Positions 21,801 to 36,800 are shown, numbered from the stretch's first letter. The stretch: 64,000 bases of DNA from Siphonodentalium dalli (GCA_032622095.1 CP136069.1:128693123-128757122); one strand, 5' to 3'. Notes: generated by a model from the sequence alone, not told the origin. A program made the numbers and translations.

Positions 21801-24800
21801 TTTAATTATATGCTCAATAGTTTATGCTCTATATTTTAGTGGTAGAGTGAAGGGGCCAGGATTAGATGCTAAGAAACACAGGAAGAACCTTGGTAAATTA
21901 GTGACTGAATCTGACAAATTATCAGATGATTCCGGTTATATCGATGACACAGATACAAAAGATGAAGATGCAATAGAACTATTAGGTAAGTATTTAATTG
22001 TTGTGTGTTGTTAATTGGACATGTCACATTTCGAAAACGGGCCCTTTTTGTCTCTGAAGTGGTGATTTCTTTCATGTCATTAACTCTTTTCTGGGCATAT
22101 GAAGCCCATATAAAAGTATTTTTCAAGTATTGGTAGACCTAAATTTGGAACGCTGGAACCGGAGAGAAATGAGAAAGAATTCTTAAGCTCCATCCTGCCT
22201 GTGATGAAATTATTATTGTATACACCGTCAGTAGACCCATCACTGAGGATAAGCCCTCTCTAAGTTTTTGCTCCCAAAATATCATGGAGTGGTCCTCAAA
22301 GATAAACCCACCCCAATTCTTTTATACCTCCAATCAGGTGTGTTATCTGTTTAGCTGCAGCCAGCGTTGGCCGATATAAATCAAGCGATCTAAATTATAG
22401 ATTTAAATCAAATGTTTTAAATCAATGATTTTTTTTTTAATTTTGTTAATGATTGATAAAAAGTCAAGAACTGCAATATCTAACTAAACTACTCTGGTTG
22501 TCTAGTGTATATACTAGATATATGGTGTGATTATGTCCTCAAGTCATCGAAGATCAACGTGATTGATTTTATATTCATTTTCAGCGAAAATTGACTAAAT
22601 TTATTTGTAACAGTTTAAGTACAGGACTAATTTTCCAGATATCACAACATTGTTTAGGATCACCTCTAGATGGGTGCTATCAAATTGGAAAAAAATTTGA
22701 TGAAAAACATGACCATCTTGGATTTTACTCATACAGCCCTTGAAATTAGGAAAAATGTCCCATGGCAAATTTAATGCTGTGACCCTATGTCATATGTTGC
22801 CATGGCTTTTTCCATAACATTGCTTATTGCCGTGGCCATTTTGAGGGCTGTTCATGGCATGACTAAATTCTTTGGCACTCCCTACAGAGCACATCCCTCA
22901 TCCAATCATCACCAAACTTCATATGGATATTTTGGGTGATGCAAACCAGCAAATTTTTCTTTGGGGTAACCTTAAGATGGGGCCATTGACTTTTTTTTCC
23001 GCAATTCTTTGAAAAACATGGCCACCAGCAGCCATCTTGGATTTCAAATTTGAATCCATCGGAACACCCTGCTGCCCGCATTTATTGGTGAATTGTTTTG
23101 AACATTTACAGGCATTTTTAGGATCACCTCCCGATGGGAGCTATCAAATTTAAACAATTTTCTATGAAAAACATGATCACCGGCAACTATCTTGGATTTT
23201 ACTCTTTGCATAACTAAATCTTTGGCACACCCTACAGACCATATCCCTCATCGGATCGTCACTAAACTTCATATGGATCTTTTGGGTGACCACTAGATGG
23301 GAGCCAGCAAATTTTTATGAATGGCCACCAGTTGCCATCTTGGATTTTACTCTTTGTATGACTAAATCTTTCGGCACCCTGTAGGCCACCTCCCTCATCT
23401 GATCATCACCAAACTACATATGGGTCTTCGGGGTAACCTCTAGATATGAGCCTTTGATTTTTCCAAAACTTGTTAAAAAACATGGTCACCAGTGGCCATC
23501 TTGGATTTCAAATCTGAATTCATCGGTACACCATGCAGTCTGCATTTTTTAGAGAAATGTTTTGAATTTACAGACATGTTCGGGATCACTTCTAGATGTG
23601 AGCTATCGAATTTGAAAGAGATTTGATCAGAAACAATGTTGCCTGAGCAACCTTCTTGGGTTTTAATCTTTGCATCACTAAATACTTTGGCATGCCCTAC
23701 ACTCAACATTTTTATTAAATTGACCCCAAACTTCTTATAGCTCTTCAGGTTTGAACTGGTATTACTTAAACATTTAAACTTTCCGCATTTCTTATCACTC
23801 TTTTGACTGTAATTTATGACAGTATCCTATCTCCAATTGAGCTACAGTGTCACTGAGACTTTCATTTGTTGATCAAATCTGTGGGTGCGTTGCATGGGTT
23901 TACTTGGAACAGTGCCTGAACAACTTCCTGTCAACGTTATCTGTAGTAAACATCTGTGAGCGGTTGACTCGTTTATACGACTCCTGTTACGTGTTATCTG
24001 TGAGCAGTTGACTCATTTATACGACTCCTATTACGTGTTATCTGTTTGATTGTTATTTATACTACATCTGGAAGAAGTCACAATAACTGCCCTTATATTG
24101 TTTTGTTCTGGCCAATGTTGTCTATCAAATTTATTTTAGCCCATTGTGGCAGTAAAAATACAAATGTTGCCCAAAAATTAAATACGGCTGTGCTTGAGAA
24201 TCGGTTAATTAGCTATGCTAAGCCTTAGGTCTTGTTTTTTGGGCATTTGCTGATTTGAATGTTCTATTGTACATTTTGTCATATGATTCTCATAATTCCA
24301 GAGGATGCTAATGATTTGAAGAGGGAGGGTGTTACAAACATTCCTAAGACTGGATACAAAGTCAGCAGAGTAAGTGAAACATGATATTATGAGGCCAAAT
24401 AAATTAAAATAATGTATTCTCAGGAACCTCCCTCGTCACCCAAAAGAGGGCCTCATCAAAGAAATTTATTTGTAATTTTATCAAGAACTCTCTAAGAGTA
24501 CAACAGTCATTCTCCAATTTTAATATCCACAAATTATAATAGAAATTTTGATAGGTTTTTTTCGAAGACATTATGGGTAAAGGCATTGTAATATAGATTT
24601 TATAATCTGAGGGGTATGTCACTGTGGCCATCAGAGCACATTTAGTGTGAACCTCTTCGCACTTCACATAAATGTGCCCAATGGCCTCAGGACAATACCC
24701 TTCAATAAAACACTCAATCTACATTTCTTTTCCCTTTCATGAGGGAAGCTGTGCTGGTGCAACATCAAATATCCAGTGCCAGTGTAATCTCTTATATATG

Positions 24801-27800
24801 CGAGTCTCCCTAAGAGAATACATTGGCATAGGGTTTTTGCAAAATTTCAGGAAGCTCCAGTCATGGAAGGGTTAAAGTCATATTATGGACTTGTTCCGGA
24901 GCATGAAACTGATAAGTTAGTACTTAGGCGTTATCTCAACCTAGGGAGTATAGCATTGTACTAACATCAGAGAAATTTTATAAGAAATACCACTCCATTG
25001 AAAACATCATGTGAACTATGCTCAATTGTAAACATTTACATCTGGATTTGGGATGCAACTATCAGCAATAAACAAACAAATGATTTCACCATCAAAAGTC
25101 AGTGCATTTAATTAATATGTTAGATGATGGTGTGCATTGTCAATTTTGATATAATATAATATTTATAAAAATAACTACTTGGAGCAAGATTATTCTCCAT
25201 TCCTAGTTGATCACCCTACCGGACTGTTGATCATCACTTAATAATAAAATAAGTGGTTCAAAAACCATTATTGGATGAGATAGGTCATTACTTCATGATT
25301 TCTCATATGATCAAATGGTCACTTTAACCCTTTCAGTGCCAAGTCCGATTTTTGTATCAACCCATATTTCCTTGATCATTTTTCAAATTTATTGATTATA
25401 ATAATGTGATACATTGATGGAAAGAGCTCTAAGAGCTCTTTCCATCAATGTATCACATTATTATAATCAATAAATTTGAAAAATGATCAAGGAAATATGG
25501 GTTGATACAAAAATCGTACTTGGCACTGAAAGGGTTAATCTCTTTTTTCAGTCTTTCAGGCAAAAGTATTCAGAAGAACCAAAAGTCAAGCTCAATATCA
25601 AGTAAGCATTATTCACTTCTGTAAATGTTGTCTGTCACTTGTTATTGCATATATTAATTGAATTTTGCAAAATTGGTTTATTAAATTTTCTTGATTGAGA
25701 CTAAATTGAGTAAAAAATTAAATAGGAAATAAATGAGAATAATTAATATTAGAGATCATTAGAGATATTAATTTAGATAAAAGCATGATCATGTTGAATT
25801 GTCTAGTTTTTGCTATTTTTTGCTTCTGTAATCACTATGACTTAATAAAACTTTGTCTATTTATAGTTTGAATCCATATGACAAAGGTATGACTTTTTAT
25901 GTTGAAAATGAATCACAGTTTGCTTTTTAGTGTTTTTTTACTATATTTACTCTTTGTATACGTAGCAGTACATGTATTCACCTCCTGTGCACATCTGATC
26001 GTGTGATTTTGTGGAAACTATCATAGATGTTGTATCTCTTCCCTGAACTTCTGCATTGATTCTAGATCAAGTCCTCTCAGTCCACAACAGCTTGGGATGT
26101 CGTAGTCCAAGTCTTCTTGTACTAAAACCAGCTAAGATATTGGGATGGCGATGCTGGCGTTTAGTCCAAGACCGCCCTATATGCTCGCTTATGACACGGC
26201 TTAAGCGTTAGTGACCCGCTCAAATAAAACCACAATTATATGAAATAAAATATCACAATTGCGACAATAAACGGATATTTTCCGCAGAAGACATGCTATT
26301 TTATCTGAAACCCACATCGGTTGTGAATTGAAAGCGGTAATTTAATGTGAAAAGAAACTTTTGCCGCAGTGTTTACATATTTTTTAAAGTATGCGAACTC
26401 AGTTGACCTTGCGAACTGCGTTCGGCATTTTCCGGTGAAAATATTCCGTAGATTTTCAATCAACCACGCACGATGAATTCTCCATTGTAATCGTAATTAT
26501 ACGTGACAATAAATAAATAAATACATAGATTAAATACATATTGAAGATATAAATGTAATACATTAAATAAATTACGGGAATTATAACCATCTCACAGTTT
26601 AAAACAGTGTAAACACAATGACCATTAGAATATCATGGGGGCCGCCATTTTGTTTGTATCGCAATTCGTCTCGGCCAAAACAAACACCGGACAATGCCGA
26701 AGTTCTTCGGAACCTGAGTTCGGCTTTCAGTTAAGTAAACAAACAGAAAAAACAACGATGTTTATGGCAATCAACCGGAATATTCTATGTGTAATTTAAC
26801 ATTAAAGTTAGATTATTATACACCATTGTGACCATAAGATGTAAGCCTTTCCGATGTATATAGCATCATGTATTGATTTGCTAGGTAAATCGAGTAAAAT
26901 ACACCACAGATTCCCGCCACAGATCGTGGGCGTAAGTCGTGTGGTAGGATTGGTATGCAAGCGGGCTTGGACTAAACGCCAGCATCGCCATCCCAATATC
27001 TTAGCTGGTTTTAGTACAAGAAGACTTGGACTAGGGATGTCGGTGAGGGGTGATGCTGTTTTTGGACCGAGTCCTGTCCTGTTGCTTTTCTATAATGGAC
27101 GTTACGCCCAGAATCGTGGATGGGAGTTAAATTGCTTGTATGTCTTTGGATTAGGTCAAATGGAAGTTTGCGTATATGAATATAGAGGGCAGCCTTTCCC
27201 AAGCATGATGATATCAAACATACATATATCAGAGGTCCGTTAAATGTGAAAGCAATGAGATATATAAGTAAAAAAAGCTCAGTTTTCCAGAGAATTTCGA
27301 TTTGGTTCGCTATCAGAAAATACATGTAAACAATACATTAAACAATCGTATGATCACTATACCTTTTTATATTATGGTAGATGAAATATCATTTGAAGAA
27401 AGATTAATCGCTGACATGTCAGGTGATCAATCACTTTCAGGGGTTATGTGAATGCCCAGTCTGGGTGAACGTCGACTCTATATTTGAAATATAGAGTCTG
27501 GAGCTTATGTAGCCAAAACCATTTCTATTCAGCGAAGAGCTTCCCCAAAATGACGTCACGGATTAAAAAAAATACATCGATGATTGACAGGTGTCCCCAC
27601 GTGTTATTTGTTGTGCTTCGCAATAATAGTAATGGCCTGTGTCGCGACATAAGATTACAGCAGATAATATTTGTCGTGTGTGCGACTATTCTTTTTCGGG
27701 AGATGAACTCGCTGCATCAACCGGAAAGCTGCATCCGAGAGCAAAAAATAAGGTCGTCATCAAAAATGATGCTTTAGAACTATTTAAAAGCATAAAATTA

Positions 27801-30800
27801 AGTCATTTCCTCGGTGTTAACTTTCAGATGACTTTTTTACGACAAATAATTTGATTTGCAAACCATGGTACAATAAAGTAAATCAAATACACGGACGTGA
27901 GTGAGTTCTATTTATATTTATTGGAGGCCAAGTTGGTACCATGCGCAGGCCTATCTATCAGGTCTAGCACATCCTTCAAATTAATCCGAATCGTACCGAA
28001 TATATAATTTCGAAGCCATTGTTTCTGTCTGTTGTATTTGCAAGCATCGCTTTCGATCGGAGAAATTCCGCTCTGTTACTATATTTAGAGGTGACATTAT
28101 GGGAGTCTAGCTCCGCCCACTGACACTTGTTTATTAACCCATACGGTTTCATTGGACGGAAAATAATTTACGCAATCAATCAGATTACGGAATCCCGAGG
28201 ACTTGGAAATGAAATATCGATGTTATCCGTCAGACCTTATATTCAATGTTGTAATGAATATTTAGGTATGAGTTTACTCAGACTGGTGAATGCCCGGTCT
28301 CCACATTTACATGTTGTACTTCTTTTGAATGAATGTCCATTATAGAAGAGCAACGGGGCAGGACAAGGTCCAAAATCAGCATAATCCCAAAGATATACCA
28401 TGATGTTCTGGACCGAGAAGACTTGGTCTACATTTTTCACAGGTCTAAAACTGTCTAAATTAGTAATTTTGTGTCATTGAGGCATGTCAACAGGGGCTTC
28501 TTCCACAACAGTAAGAATTTTTTATTCATGAACTGGTGTATTAAATTCCTTTGAACTGGCTTCATGCGAAATAATAGAAATTTGATAAAAGTTTGTAAAA
28601 CAACTATATCATCAACACATACATTTAAAATTAGATCAACTCATAATTTTCATTACTAATAACTCTCCAATAACGAGATTTCGCAAATCTCTAACAGTTT
28701 TGTTTACATAACAATGGTTTCATCACTTGAAATTTTCAATAATTAATATAAGAACAAAGTTTATCTATGTTCTCCATAGTGGTGATGTTTATATGAACTT
28801 TCATCTTTTTTTTGCAAATTTACATCACTACAAGTGCCTTGGGTCCCTTTAATCATGAACAATTAAAACATATAAGAAAATTAGAACATTAAACCTTTCA
28901 TCTGTGACATGGTTTTTGGGAATAATAATGCAAACGTCTATTCAAATGATTTTGATAACATTTTCATTGCTGTTTCTGGGAAGAGATAGAGGATATTTTA
29001 AGATTCTCTGTGTGATTTGACACAAAATCTTACCTAAAACTCACTAATAGAAACACAGGCAAAAAATTCAATGATATCTAATTTAATTTATTAATGAGAA
29101 CCCGACAATTTGAATGAATTCTATCAAATCTGTCCCAGAATGAATTCTTTGTTAATTATAGATCCTACTTAGTCATAATCTCACAATAGTAAACAACCAT
29201 TCCATGTAATCATAGATCCAAACAGACCCCCTTAACCCTTTCTTTAATAAATGGATTCTTCCACACAGTTATAAAAGTATACATTGGACTGGTCTATTAT
29301 TCATTTGAAGGGGTATTCTGAAAAAATGAGCAGATAACAGACAGATGCTAAGCTAATATAAGTGCAGAAGGAATCATATTCTTTGGTGGGAAATGTTCAG
29401 ATAATGGTTGTTTGTTGACTTATGAACATTTCTCAAAGGAACTACTCGTCAATGAGTATTTAGTATAGAAAGGGTTAACTCATGGAGAAATTTGTACTGC
29501 TAAATGCTCTCTAACCCCATAACTGATTTTTGGTTTTCCTTTCACTAACTTTTCAGTTTATTTCCTGCACATTCTCCTATGTCGTCGTATTCCACTGGTA
29601 CATATTATAACCAGTTCCGAGGTAGGTACATGTATCTTCACAATGAAAAAATTACCTTGTTCCATGGACTACATCTTTTTGACAAGAGGACCAGGGGGTT
29701 CATACGTAATCGTACTTTGGAATTGGATTTAGTTATTTTAAAATATTTTATAGTAGTGGTCTTGTTTAATACTGACTATAATATTGTATTTTTTGTGTCT
29801 CACTAATGACTAAAGCAACAATTGTGGAATGTTGCTTTCTTTTTCGATTGTACTGCAAATCTACTTGCCAGTGCTGGTGTCTGAAAACTTTATTTGATAT
29901 CAAAGGTTTTGGTCCTAATTTGTGAAGCCTTTCAAGTTTGAAAGGGAAAATTTATTCATTGTTTATCATAACTGTTTTTAATATAATGCCTTTAGTATGT
30001 TCAAGTAAAATACTTTTATTCCATAAATGATTTGTCTGTTTTGTTAGAACATTGCTTTCTATATTAAGCTCATTTGATCTCTTGTTTTCAAAACAACTTC
30101 ATTTGCAAATACATGTATAAGGTAGGCCGATTAATATATATGTTCAGATTATGTTAAAGTAGTCTATAAAGTTCCAATCTAAATTATAATATACAAATCT
30201 AAATTATTTTGTGCAATTTAAATATGCCACTTGATGGGGGGACTTGAAGAGATAGGTTTATTGAATGTAAAAAATTAAATTAGAAGGCAAGTCAATGAGG
30301 TTTTTAATTAGAAGGCAAGTCAATGAGGTTTTTAATTAGAAGGCAAGTCAATGAGGTTTTTAGTTATAGTTGAATTTGTGTATATCAAAGAATCATTTAG
30401 CTGCACTTACACCTACCATACTTCTAAATTAACTCTTTGAGTGCCAGGGGCCGATCTCATCGGCCCTAAACCTACAAAATAAGTCTGTTAAAGAATATAA
30501 GAATAAATTATTAAAATTGTAAAAAAAAAAAAATTGTTAGGCCAATGCATTCTCTTATATATGCGAGGCGACCTATGGTCGACTCGCATATATAAGAGAA
30601 TGCATTGGCACAGGGTATATGGGTTGATACAAAAATCGACCTGGCACTCAAAGGGTTAATGCTATTAGGAAAAGAATCACGTTCTAAAGTCTCTTTATTG
30701 TCCCATACATCCATGTGACCTGTTGGGATTTCTCGCCGATCAATTTGTATCAGTGTGGTAAGTCCTTGTAGTTGCTATAAAGTCTATATATTACTATATT

Positions 30801-33800
30801 TTTCCATTAATTGAAATCCAGGGAATCAAGAAAAAATTAATTTCTTGATTTCCTGGATTTCAGTTAACAGATAAATACATGTTATATATAATCTATAGCC
30901 ACCACAAGGACTTGCCACATTGATAGAAATTGATAGGCAATCTCCTTAGAAATCCAACAGGTCCCATGGATTTATGGGGGAACAAAGAGACTAATGTGAT
31001 TCTCTTCCGAATAACATTAATTTAGAAGTAGGTGTAAGTGAAACTATTAAAATGATAATTAAATTAGTGCGGGGCTTAGAGTGAATATTGATTATTGTGA
31101 TCCCATTAATAGTCACATTTCACAATTGTAGAAAACTACCAAAAAGTTTTACAATTTAGTGACCCGTGTGCAAAGTGACAGGAAATATATTTTCGACACA
31201 CATCCTATTTCTTATCTATTTTCCTTCAAGACCATGCTGTCGGGAATAAGGGGCAATTAGATTCTTTCACAGTCGGAGATTCCAGACCAGCATCAAGGAA
31301 ATGTGAGTTTTATTAATATATGTTGTACCTTGCATTCATTTCTAACAGTATCCGTGATGTTAAATGTTGTTGTGGCAAAATTCCTAGGCTCAACATTTAC
31401 TTCTGCCCTAATGTAATTATCCTATTTAAATACATTGGCTTTTTGGAAACTAATGGCAAAATACTATTTAAAATAAACAATAATTTCACTAGTGAATTAT
31501 GTCACTTTAACTACTCGTTATGTATTGATCCCCCATTCATTTCGAGGGTCTCCATATATACTGTCCAATTACATCAATAAAAGCGGGGTGGTTTAGATTG
31601 TAAAACGGCAAACTTCAAACTTGAATTGATATGAAAATATTCTTAGCACAAATGCACCTTGTGTCTATCCATGGAATGTTCCATGTTTGCCTATAACTTT
31701 GCAGAAAACCAACTGTGTACCATGAGAGTGTGTTCTGTCTTGCTATTAATATATATATAATGATAGTGACATTATATGCTTAACTTGAATGGCTGTCTGT
31801 ATACAACATCACATCATGACATGAGTTTAACAATAGGAGCTTGTTCTATGACGACTAAATGTTATGTTACAAACCTTTATAAAGGTATACATGTAAACTG
31901 GTCATATTTAATATTTAGGTGTACGCCTAGCTATATTAATAAGATTATCGTGCTTGCTACAAGCTAGAAGTTATTGTACAAACTAGTAATGGGATAAAAC
32001 AGTTTCAACATACAAGGACATCTGGTGGTCACATAAATTGCTGACACTGGGTAGCTCTTAGGAACCAAGTTTGAAGTTTTGCCATTTTACAATGTAAAGC
32101 TCCCCAGTATCTTAACAGAAGCAACCTTCTTGAAAAAATTAGCCTAAATACATCATAGTTGCTGACAGCGTTCACTCTGGCCAGAAATTCTTGTTGCCAA
32201 TTTTTTTGTCATTTCTGATTTTTTTCTGGCCAAATTGAAAAACTAAAATATGGGATAACCAAGAAAACCGAAACTAGAACACACAAGAATAACTGATCAA
32301 TTTCTAGGTGGACAAAAGTGATAAATGGAAATGTACATGGGTGGACCACAAAAAAATATTAAATAGGTCTAGCGGACAACGTATATCAACACAAATGATA
32401 CCGATTCACCTAGGGTCCTGCGAATTGGAGATTTTGATCGAATCGAATATCGAATCGAATTCTTGAAATCGAATCGAATATCGAATCATATCTGTGTGTT
32501 GCATTCTCAATTGGGCATGTTTTGTCAACGATTAGACGATTTGTGAATGTTCTATCAACTACATGCACGAAGTTCCATCATAACTAATGTGGCGATGAAC
32601 TGTCGTTTGCAATACTATTAACTTCAAATGATAATTGTCGAGAAAAAAAGGCAGATTTAAAAAAAATGTCCATGCGGCCGTCACAACGATTAATATATAA
32701 CCACTAAACAGATTATCAGAACTAAAATCACGCGAAATTTGTACAGTTTGCATCTACATGCAAAATTTCAAATCGACATTCGGAATCACCCGTTGTTATA
32801 AACTTGAAGATGCAACAACAGTCGCAGGGTAGCCTGATTATGTAGTGCTGGATGCTTCTTGGACAGATGATTCCATTGATGGGTCATTGTCCCAGATGCA
32901 TGCGATTTATACAACAGGTTGCATTCATCTCACGTGTACATCCCTGCACTATACCTGCAGCTTTATCATGTTTAAAATAAACATGAATAACAACGACATT
33001 TTGTCAAGTGTCAAAGAACGCTCAGAAATTGAAAGTAAACTTCAGAAGAAAACATCGCCAAAATGCACTTTTCGATGCCGGGAACACATGTTGTTTAAAT
33101 TCTCAGCTATACTACATAATGCAGAATCTGAGACGGATAGCCGGCGGATAACGCTAGCGGTTGCTCAGTCTCATAGCTATTATTATTCACGCGCGTTGTC
33201 GGTCCATCGGTGATCTCCGAGCTTTTGGCTACCATGTTCAAAGCTAGAATTCAAGCGTATTTAGTAGTCATATAGTGGCTAATTGCTGGCTATACTTATA
33301 TTTAATATATATAATCGCGATGTATAATAAGAATTATAAGGTGCATATATACATCATTTTCTGTAATTAAATGGCACAAAAACAGCTAAGATCGATGTCC
33401 GTAAACAGCCTACTTTTCCACCAGTGTATATTCGAAATTTCGAGTTGGCAATTTCGACTCGAATTCGAATCGAATTTGTCTTTCGAATCGAATCTCGAAT
33501 CGAATATCGAATATTCGCAGGACCCTAGATTCACCTACCTTGTCTTATTTTGAAATTACACAGCAGAAAAGTATTGTCACTTGATTAAGAAAGTACTCCG
33601 TTCTACAGGTCAGCAACTGCTGATTAACTGTTAACAAATTACTGATTTAATGGAGATCTGATCACCTGTTAACAAATTACCGATTTAATGGAGATCTGAT
33701 GATAATTTGAGAGGTGATTGCTGACTATATGCTTGAAAAAGTTTGGCCAAATGAAATTTTCATTGGTCATTTAAAAAAAAAAATGACCACTGGCCAATTT

Positions 33801-36800
33801 GGCCACCGACTGCGTTGCCGAAAATTTCATTACATTTATTAACTTAGCTGCAAGGCATTTCAAGCTGCAAACGAATGTTGTTTATAAATTCTGAAATATT
33901 CCAAAACTTATCTATTGTATTTATCAATCAAGAACTTTTATAAAATTATGGAAATGGTTTTTCCTATTTTGTAGCTGAAAGAGATTTTCCTCTGGACAGT
34001 GAAGATGAATTTGAAAGTGTCTCGCAAGTTACAGGCCCTGTAAGTTCTTATTCCACACTGTTAGTTTATTTTTCCGAAATTGTATTGCCCATGAACAATA
34101 CAAACACTAAGTGTTGTCATCACTAAATCCACCATTCTGATTGGTCGGCGCCCACGTGGCTAGTTGCAGTTATTTCTCGGTGAATGCGCAATGCCTCATA
34201 ACACAAAGCTAATAACACAATCGATACGTCATTAGGTTTGGAAAGACGAACGCGTAATGTGTTGGGCGCATTTGGACTCGCGCGTGATTGCCTTAATACA
34301 TCATCGGGTTTCAATATGAAGAGAAATTGTTCCTATTAACTTTTGCCAAGGGTGCTATTGGGTATTTTGGGCTGATTTTGTCACGATACACTTTTCGATT
34401 TAAATATATTTACAAAAGTAGCTTTTTCGCTAAATGTATATAAATATAAGGATTAACTATCATGTGGACTATTTTTATGGAGATGTAACGGTGAGGTAAG
34501 TGGTCATAACTTGTATGTAAAACCCTTCGGGTTTTACACAAGTTATGTCCACTTACCTCACCGTTACATCTCCATAAAAACAGTCCACATGACAGTTAAT
34601 CCTTATAACAACACAGTTGTGTGAACATGTTATCATTATTGCATGCGTTTGTTGTGTCGCGAGATAAAATTGGAACCTACGGTTCTCATTTTAACATTGA
34701 GTCACAACAAACTCGTGCAATAATGTTAACCAGTTCACATAAATATTTTGTTCTATATATATTCCATACCCTTGTTGGTTAATAAATCATATTCAAATAC
34801 ATTCCCATGTTGAAATATAAGGCCAGATAAATAAAACAGTCCGTTCATCAGGGAAAGCCTCATCCACAAACGAGCCGCTCTTCAAGCCTGTTTATTACCT
34901 GCCATAAATAAGTAAACATAAATACTGCCCAGCCCCAGGACTATTCATGTGACAGAAGTCTACATGGTAAAAGTTGCCACTCTTTTTAGATAGTTTGCAC
35001 AGTAAATTCACCAATTTTGACATCATGACAAGGTCGAAAAAGATGAGATAAAATTGGTCCAGAGGTATATTTACTGTTCTGAGACTTTAATGCTATGATC
35101 ATTGGCCGACCAATCCATACTTTTAAGGAAACCTTGATTAGCACTTAATACGCCCTCTCACTAATATTGGATCCATCAGGTCTGGTTCCGTGGTTTTACT
35201 TAGCTTTCCATATATGTAAGTCATGAATAATTTAAAAGCTCCATATATGGAAATGCTACTCCAAAACTGGTGGATCCAATGGCCGCGAGTTAGTGACCGG
35301 TCATATATTAAGTTTTTTCTCTCCTTCAGATCTCCTCCTAAATTTTATTGGGTCTGAAAAAAAGCCATTAAATTATTCTGAATTTCATGTTTTCTTGACA
35401 GTCTAAACCTGAAAATCATTATTATATTCTTGCCATTTCAGCGCAAACCAGTGTGGGATATTGTAGAGTCTGATGGTATGTTTATTTACTAAAACTATTC
35501 ATGTGTCATCCTATGTTGAATTCTAAGTATTCTAAGCTCTTGTTCAAATCAGGCTTCTCTTGTTACTGATAGGGCCGAGACAGTTAATGATAATCAGTCA
35601 TATCATAAAGACACTATTTTATTTGGCCCTTTCATGACGGGAGCTGTGCCAGTGCATTCTCTTATATATGTGAATCTCCCATAGGGAACATCATATATAT
35701 AAGAGAATGCACTGGCTCACAAAGGTTAAGGTAAATATCGTTTGGCAAAGCATTCTCTTATATATACGAGGCTCCCTATGGGAGACTCACATATGTAAGA
35801 GAATGCATTGGCACAGGGTTTTCGCAAAATTTTCAGGAAGCTCCGGTCATGGAAGGGTTAATGAAAGCTATTTTCTTTATCATTTCTGAAAATTCAAATT
35901 TGACTCATAACATAAAATCTATGTCATTCGACATCAGTTAATCTCCCATTTGTTGTACCCCGAAAAAAAATTGGGGGAACTATTGAAATCACTGGTGTCC
36001 GTGCGTCCCAAATGGTTTCCGGATGGTTAATTTAGTTTTAGTTATCCAATTGTTTTCAAATTTTGTATGTATATTACCTACATGAGAATACAGGTCAAGT
36101 TCGAATATGGGTTTGGTCCACATATTTTTACTAGAGGTGTTGACTATGTTGAATATTTTGGTTTCCAGATGATCACTGCATAGAATTAGAATTTACAAAT
36201 TATTATGGTGTCATCAAAAGTGCTTGAATAATATCAATGGGATATTTAACTTTCATACATATATGTGGCTGACTATTTTCTATGACTAACAGATTGTATG
36301 AAAATGTTCTTGTTAACTTAATTAATACTAGTAATTGTGTTAAAGAAAAATGCTTACAATGCTTGCACTATTGCATAAGTAATAAGTTGCAAATTTCAAC
36401 CATCTCCATGATGATTTCAGTGAAAGTCTTTGATGTAAAAACAATGGAAAATTTATGAATTTGACTATTTTATTAGAATATTCTATTTTGATAGGTTTTG
36501 ATGAGTGAGTTCCTTGAGCATACCTTGAAAAAGTTTGTCTGACATTGGCAGAATGAGGTTCCCAGAGGGTGTATTTAGTGATGGTATCCCACACGGCAGA
36601 CTAGCATCAGTAAATCCACCCTCTGGGAACATCATTCTGCTTAGGCTTCCACTGCTATGGGAGACCTAGGATCAGATTGAAGTTACCAAGTTGAAGTTGG
36701 TGATGTTCACCCATTAGACACCTCATTTATGCATTTTATCTTCTGCAAAAATTAGGGGATATAGAAACTGAACAGAAGGGAAAAGGTAACTAAAAACAAT

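Larger units (their letters stand above)
26063..28430. mobile_element. Mutator-like element, ~2.4 kb, with nested insertion
   Basis: Left end TAGATCAAGTCCTCTCAGTC; right end is the complement of TAGACCAAGTCTTCTCGGTC. The inverted ends stay alignable for over 90 bp once the inner element (26103-27033 plus one target copy) is removed, including 'tggaccgagtcctgtcctg' at 27064 versus its complement near 28365. Target duplication is decayed (cattgattc versus catttttca). Long TIRs are the mark of MULEs. No MuDR transposase seen. The interior holds a small CxxC ORF (27639-27854). Confidence 0.7.

Noticed and set aside
25867-25886. 20-nt microexon (LNPYDK) between ttatag and gtatga
   Set aside because: Good-looking splice sites, but including it shifts phase so that the next exon (29557) meets a stop. 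Exons 25552 and 29557 already join in phase without it.
32845-33213. 122-aa ORF in the hAT-like element as a transposase
   Set aside because: No BED finger or hAT dimerisation motifs, and far too short for a transposase.
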